Shown here one piece after another: positions 60,698 through 64,000 of a stretch of 64,000 nt of DNA. Each line of letters begins with the position of its first letter. Position 1 is the stretch's first letter. This stretch comes from Megalobrama amblycephala (taxonomy: Eukaryota; Chordata; Actinopteri; Cypriniformes; Xenocyprididae). The translations under genes were made by a program, and so were the position numbers. The notes below the pieces were generated by a model. It searched no databases. It was not told where the DNA came from and saw only the letters and a list, made by a program, of their open reading frames with translations. The stretch covers positions 30,457,951-30,521,950 of the forward strand of contig NC_063052.1 of NCBI RefSeq assembly GCF_018812025.1. The letters are read 5' to 3'.

Positions 60698-61412
60698 TAT
60701 CTCACAGAAGTCAGTACACCACCAGTGCAGCACAGTGGCCAAGACCATACAGCGGTTTAACAGGACAGGTTCCACTCAGAACAGGCCTTGCCATGGTCAA
60801 CCAAAGACGTTGAGTGCACGTGCTAAGCATCATATCCAGAGGTTGTGTTTGGGAAATAGACGTATGAGTGCTGCCAGCATTGCTGCAGAGGTTGAAGGGG
60901 TGGGGGGTCAGCCTGTCAGTGCTCAGACCATATGCTGCACACTGCATCAAATTGGTCTGCATGGCTGTCGTCCCAGAAGGATGCCTCTTCTAAAGATGAT
61001 GCACAAGAAAACCCGCAAACAGTTTGCTGAAGACAAGCAGACTAAGGATGTGGATTACTGGAACCATGTCCTGTGGTCTGATGAGACTAAGATAAACTTA
61101 TTTGGTTCAGATGGTGTCAAGTGTGTGTGGCGGCAACCAGGTGAGGAGTACAAAGACAAGTGTGTCTTGCCTACAGTCAAGCATGGTGGTGGGAGTGTCA
61201 TGGTCTGGGGCTGCATGAGTGCTGCCGGCACTGGGGAGCTACAGTTCATTGAGGGAACCATGAATGAGCAGAGCATGATCCCCTCTCTACAAGCTGTACA
61301 CTCACTACTTTATATTGTAGCAAAGTGTCATTTCTTCAGTGCTGTCACATGAAAAGATATAATAAAATATTTACACAAATGTGAGGGGTGTACTCATTTC
61401 TGTGAGATACTG
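60695..61412 (+). mobile_element. Internally deleted Tc1-like transposon
   Basis: Left terminus CAGTATCTCACAGAAGTCAG and right terminus (reversed) CAGTATCTCACAGAAATGAG, both followed by AGTACACC-like sequence, and TA on each side (60693-60694, 61413-61414). At 718 bp it is about half the usual length for a Tc1 element. Both the 5' untranslated part and the C-terminal coding part are lost. Confidence 0.95.
60729..61292 (+). pseudogene. Tc1 transposase fragment, one open frame
   Basis: A single frame runs from STVAKTIQRFNRTGS (end of the first helix-turn-helix) through the second DNA-binding subdomain (about RRMSAASIAAEV). It reaches the start of the DDE domain, with DYWNHVLWSDETKINLFG holding the first catalytic Asp at 61080-61082 and GGGSVMVWGCMSAAGTGEL. 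After EGTMN it jumps to QSMIPSLQ and then to 3' untranslated sequence. The region with the second Asp and the final Asp or Glu is gone, as is the first part of the DNA-binding domain. The upstream start codon at 60576 lies in flanking DNA and the TA repeat, so it is not the original start. Confidence 0.93.
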
Positions 61413-61414
61413 TA

Positions 61415-61739
61415 CATATACACATATAATTGAACTACTGGCTTGTGTCATTTCTTGAATCAGTTGCACTGTGTTGCAACACTAGATGTTTTAATTGGGT
61501 CTCAGTGCTGTCCTGAGTGATGTCATCCCTGTTAGTGTTTAATTAACTAGTTTCACAGCCTAATGGGGTCCGATGGCGTCTGGTCACCTAAGGTTATAAT
61601 TGGGCAGGTGTGTGTTTGATGCGAGAGGACTGAGCTGCTTTATTAAATGCAGGATTCGTGAGGAGGCTGTGCAGCAGGGACGCCGTGTGACTAGAGATTT
61701 TTAATGAGTCAGGCCAAGAGTCGTGCTGGAATGAATGAG

Positions 61740-61785
<46 letters not shown>

Positions 61786-62849
61786 TGTGTGCGTGTGTGA
61801 GTGTGAGTGTGCACAGATATTTGTAAATGTGTGACCTTTGCCCCTCCACTGTGGTAATGAGATGCAGTTGTTATCTTGATATTAGAGCTCTAGTGAAGAT
61901 GTTGTATCTGTGTTTAATACAGCAATAAGCCACCAGTTACAGCGTTTACAAAAGCCAAAGCAATAGTTCAACTAAAAATAAAAAAGTCTGTCATCATCTT
62001 TTCATGATTCTCATTCATTGAATGAAAGAAAAGCGAATGATTTCTTGAAAAATGTAAACTATATTATCACCCAGCGATATATAAAATAAAATATATATAA
62101 TTCAACCTACTCTATCTGCGTACTAAATTATACTTGTGTAAATCAATATAAATTATATAGGAAATTTTGGCTGAATGATTGTTTATATATTGTCGCAAAA
62201 ATGAAACCACATACAGGGTTGACATTACGCGGCAGCATTTCTGGGTCCAAACGCTCGATCTCATACCACAAGAAAACAACAAATGGTGCTAATGTACACA
62301 CACGATGTGGTGTAATACTTCCAACAATATTCCAGATGGCCAGACAGTGATTCATCTTTTATAAATCGTTAAAATATTAATGTCTGTGACGCTGTGAGCA
62401 CGGAGACTGTTGTGTAGACTGTAAGTATTTTAAATGTTTAACTTTAAAATGTTAAATGTTTGATATGAATAAATAGCGCTCATAAACGGCCGTGGAGATG
62501 CCATTCTCAAGTGAAACAAGTCGAGGCTTGTACCCAGAAACGGTGTTCCTTTTGTCACGACTTAACAAGTGGATGGGGGGTCTGTGGGCATGCTCTCCCG
62601 TAAGAAAAATTTGTACATTTTAAAGATAAATTCATTAATCTGATGCACTTTGAGAGTTCAAAATTAAGAGCTCCAACCCATGTTCAGTGTGCAAACTGAA
62701 CAAAGAAAAAGTCTTCTAGCTGAACTGTAAAGGGGACTCTATAGGGCTCATACGCTAGAGATGTGCGGATCAACTCTAACATCTCCCAAATCTGCTGTTA
62801 AAAATAAATCATCCTCCCGCCAACTTCCCAAACCTACTATATCTCCCTC
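61415..62849. other. Intronic sequence with (TG)n at 61744-61800
   Basis: 61440-61730 and 61830-61930 look unique and unlike the repeats around them. 61965-62000 is a fragment of the AGTTCAACTAAAAAT repeat. No exon. Confidence 0.5.
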
Positions 62850-64000
62850 GGGCCGGCGGTCACGCCGGCGATACCACCGCAGTTTTTTTCTTACCAGTGT
62901 GATAGAGACTCAAAATACTCCATCAATGTTGCACATACAATTAAGAGCTATACACCATTTTAATCTGTGGAATATCTTCTTTTATTTGTGTACACTCAGA
63001 GTAAAAACAAAATGTTGTGCTTTTTGCAAAATAAAGAAAACTAACATGATGCGTGATCTCTCGTCTCCCTCTGAACGAAGTCCAATCTGATAGTTCTCAG
63101 AAAATGAACTGTAACTTAGTGAATACTAATGACAAAAAAATTAGACTTATGTCTAAAAAACGTTGAAATGTCAGGTTTTAAATCGTGCAAGTCAAATCGA
63201 AAACAAAAATTCTGTGTTTATGTAATCTGTATGAAAAGAGAGCCATGTCAGAAGTCGGTGATTCAGCTCATTATCCGCTAATGCGCCCACGCCCACGGCT
63301 ATTCAGACACAAATTCTGAGTCAATACTTGAATGCATCATCTCAATCATGTATTTATTGTCTTGAAAAGTGTTTATCTGTATGTTAAAGCCATGGTTTGC
63401 GACCTCTAGAAGACATGCCGTTAGTTCCTGGTTCCTGTTCTTCTTTAGATGAATTTGTGGACTAAAGGTGTACAGAGCGCCCTCCGGCTGCAAGTATGAA
63501 TTGAAAACACAGTATCCAGCGCTCACAGTGATGACAATAAATATTGAATAAATATTACTCCTCTGTATAGAAAATTGACAAACATATGAGAATCCATCAA
63601 TATTTCTCCAAATGTGCATGTTTTTAAGCCAAAAGCCTATATGAAATGCCATAGAGGTAACATAATTGTTCAGACACTTTGCATCACAGAAATGCATTAT
63701 ATTTTAAAGAATATAATAGAATACCATTATTTTAAATTGTAATAATATTTCACAGTATTGCTGTTTTTTCTGTATGTTTGATTTACACCATGATGAGCTT
63801 GAGACATGATCACAGAGGGTTTTTTCACAACCTACCTGTCTGAAAGAGCTCATTATTTATGCAGGTCATTAGAGCTCTTATTCTATTCTTTTGTCTTCTC
63901 AGGTGAGAATCACCCATTATTCATGATGATTCATGCCTCCACGCATACTGTGTTTCTTGACAAAAGATGTTTTAGAAAATTTAAATCCCTCTATTGTTTT
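62850..64000 (-). mobile_element. Non-autonomous piggyBac-like element, copy 3 (cut by window edge)
   Basis: From about 62967 to the window end the reverse complement follows copies 1 and 2 (10621-12180, 20284-21803): tatttgtgtacactcagag, cctctgaacgaagtc, gctcattatccgctaatgcg, cctccggctgcaagtatgaattg. The part at 62850-62967 is a diverged version of the GC-palindrome end. The other end lies beyond 64000. Confidence 0.82.

Larger units (their letters stand above)
22518..64000 (-). other. spock1: Upstream intron of the testican gene (partial)
   Basis: The sequence to the right of the microexon should be intron if the upstream coding exon (the one ending FRD in the family) lies further right. 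I looked for that exon on the minus strand and did not find it, so the intron is at least 41 kb here. The very long introns fit my recollection that SPOCK1 spans hundreds of kilobases in mammals. Confidence 0.5.

Noticed and set aside
62143..62355. 70-codon minus-strand frame
   Set aside because: No family recognised and no splice sites; AT-rich ends suggest chance.
1..64000. CRISPR array, operons, bacterial ribosome-binding sites
   Set aside because: The sequence is vertebrate nuclear DNA; the spaced repeats present are minisatellites and transposon ends.
22518..64000. Upstream testican exon ending in FRD
   Set aside because: No minus-strand segment encoding WNRFRD or similar with a following donor was found; it is probably outside the window.

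Overview
The window looks like a gene-poor, transposon-saturated stretch of a teleost nuclear genome, most likely a cyprinid (carp or zebrafish relatives). The signs are AT-rich sequence, long (TG)n, (GA)n and (TA)n microsatellites, many non-autonomous hAT, Tc1/mariner and TTAA-target DNA elements of types I recall from cyprinid genomes, and no long open reading frame belonging to a cellular gene.

The only host coding sequence I can support is two short exons on the minus strand, both from a testican gene (SPOCK family, best match spock1). The exon at 1768-1813 is 46 nt and encodes DDYFRTWNPNKAQDQ between good splice sites. Upstream in the transcript, at 22509-22517, lies a 9-nt microexon encoding Glu-Val-Glu. 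It has a very long polypyrimidine tract, a UGC just before its acceptor, and a consensus GTAAGT donor. The frames join exactly. So 1814-22508 is one intron of about 20.7 kb, and 22518 to the right edge is part of another intron of more than 41 kb. The preceding and following coding exons were not found and presumably lie outside the window.

The rest is intronic sequence built of transposon layers. Layout: 1-6.4 kb, exon, an AGCTGCAAGCAGC-type repeat and a tRNA-derived SINE; 6.4-8.5 kb, a hAT-like element holding a 216-bp palindrome; 10.1-15.6 kb, a four-level nest; 16.5-18.8 kb, a Tc1-like element with long IR/DR ends carrying a hAT that carries a MITE; 19.4-22.1 kb, a hAT holding a piggyBac-like element; 22.5 kb, the microexon; 24.8-26.3 kb, a hAT with a foldback; 26.6-27.1 kb, a solo LTR; 30-36 kb, further TTAA elements and a Tc1 remnant; 37.6-38.7, 42.4-44.0, 46.7-47.6 and 49.4-50.8 kb, more hAT elements; 52-56.5 kb, small TTAA elements; 58.1-60.4 kb, a second AGCTGCAAGCAGC repeat with tRNA-like modules; 60.7-61.4 kb, a deleted Tc1 element; 62.8-64 kb, a third piggyBac-like copy cut by the window edge.

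Most element boundaries rest on paired terminal inverted repeats with matching target-site duplications read directly from the sequence. Every transposase trace is broken. Superfamily names follow from target-site length and terminal bases; no database comparison was possible.
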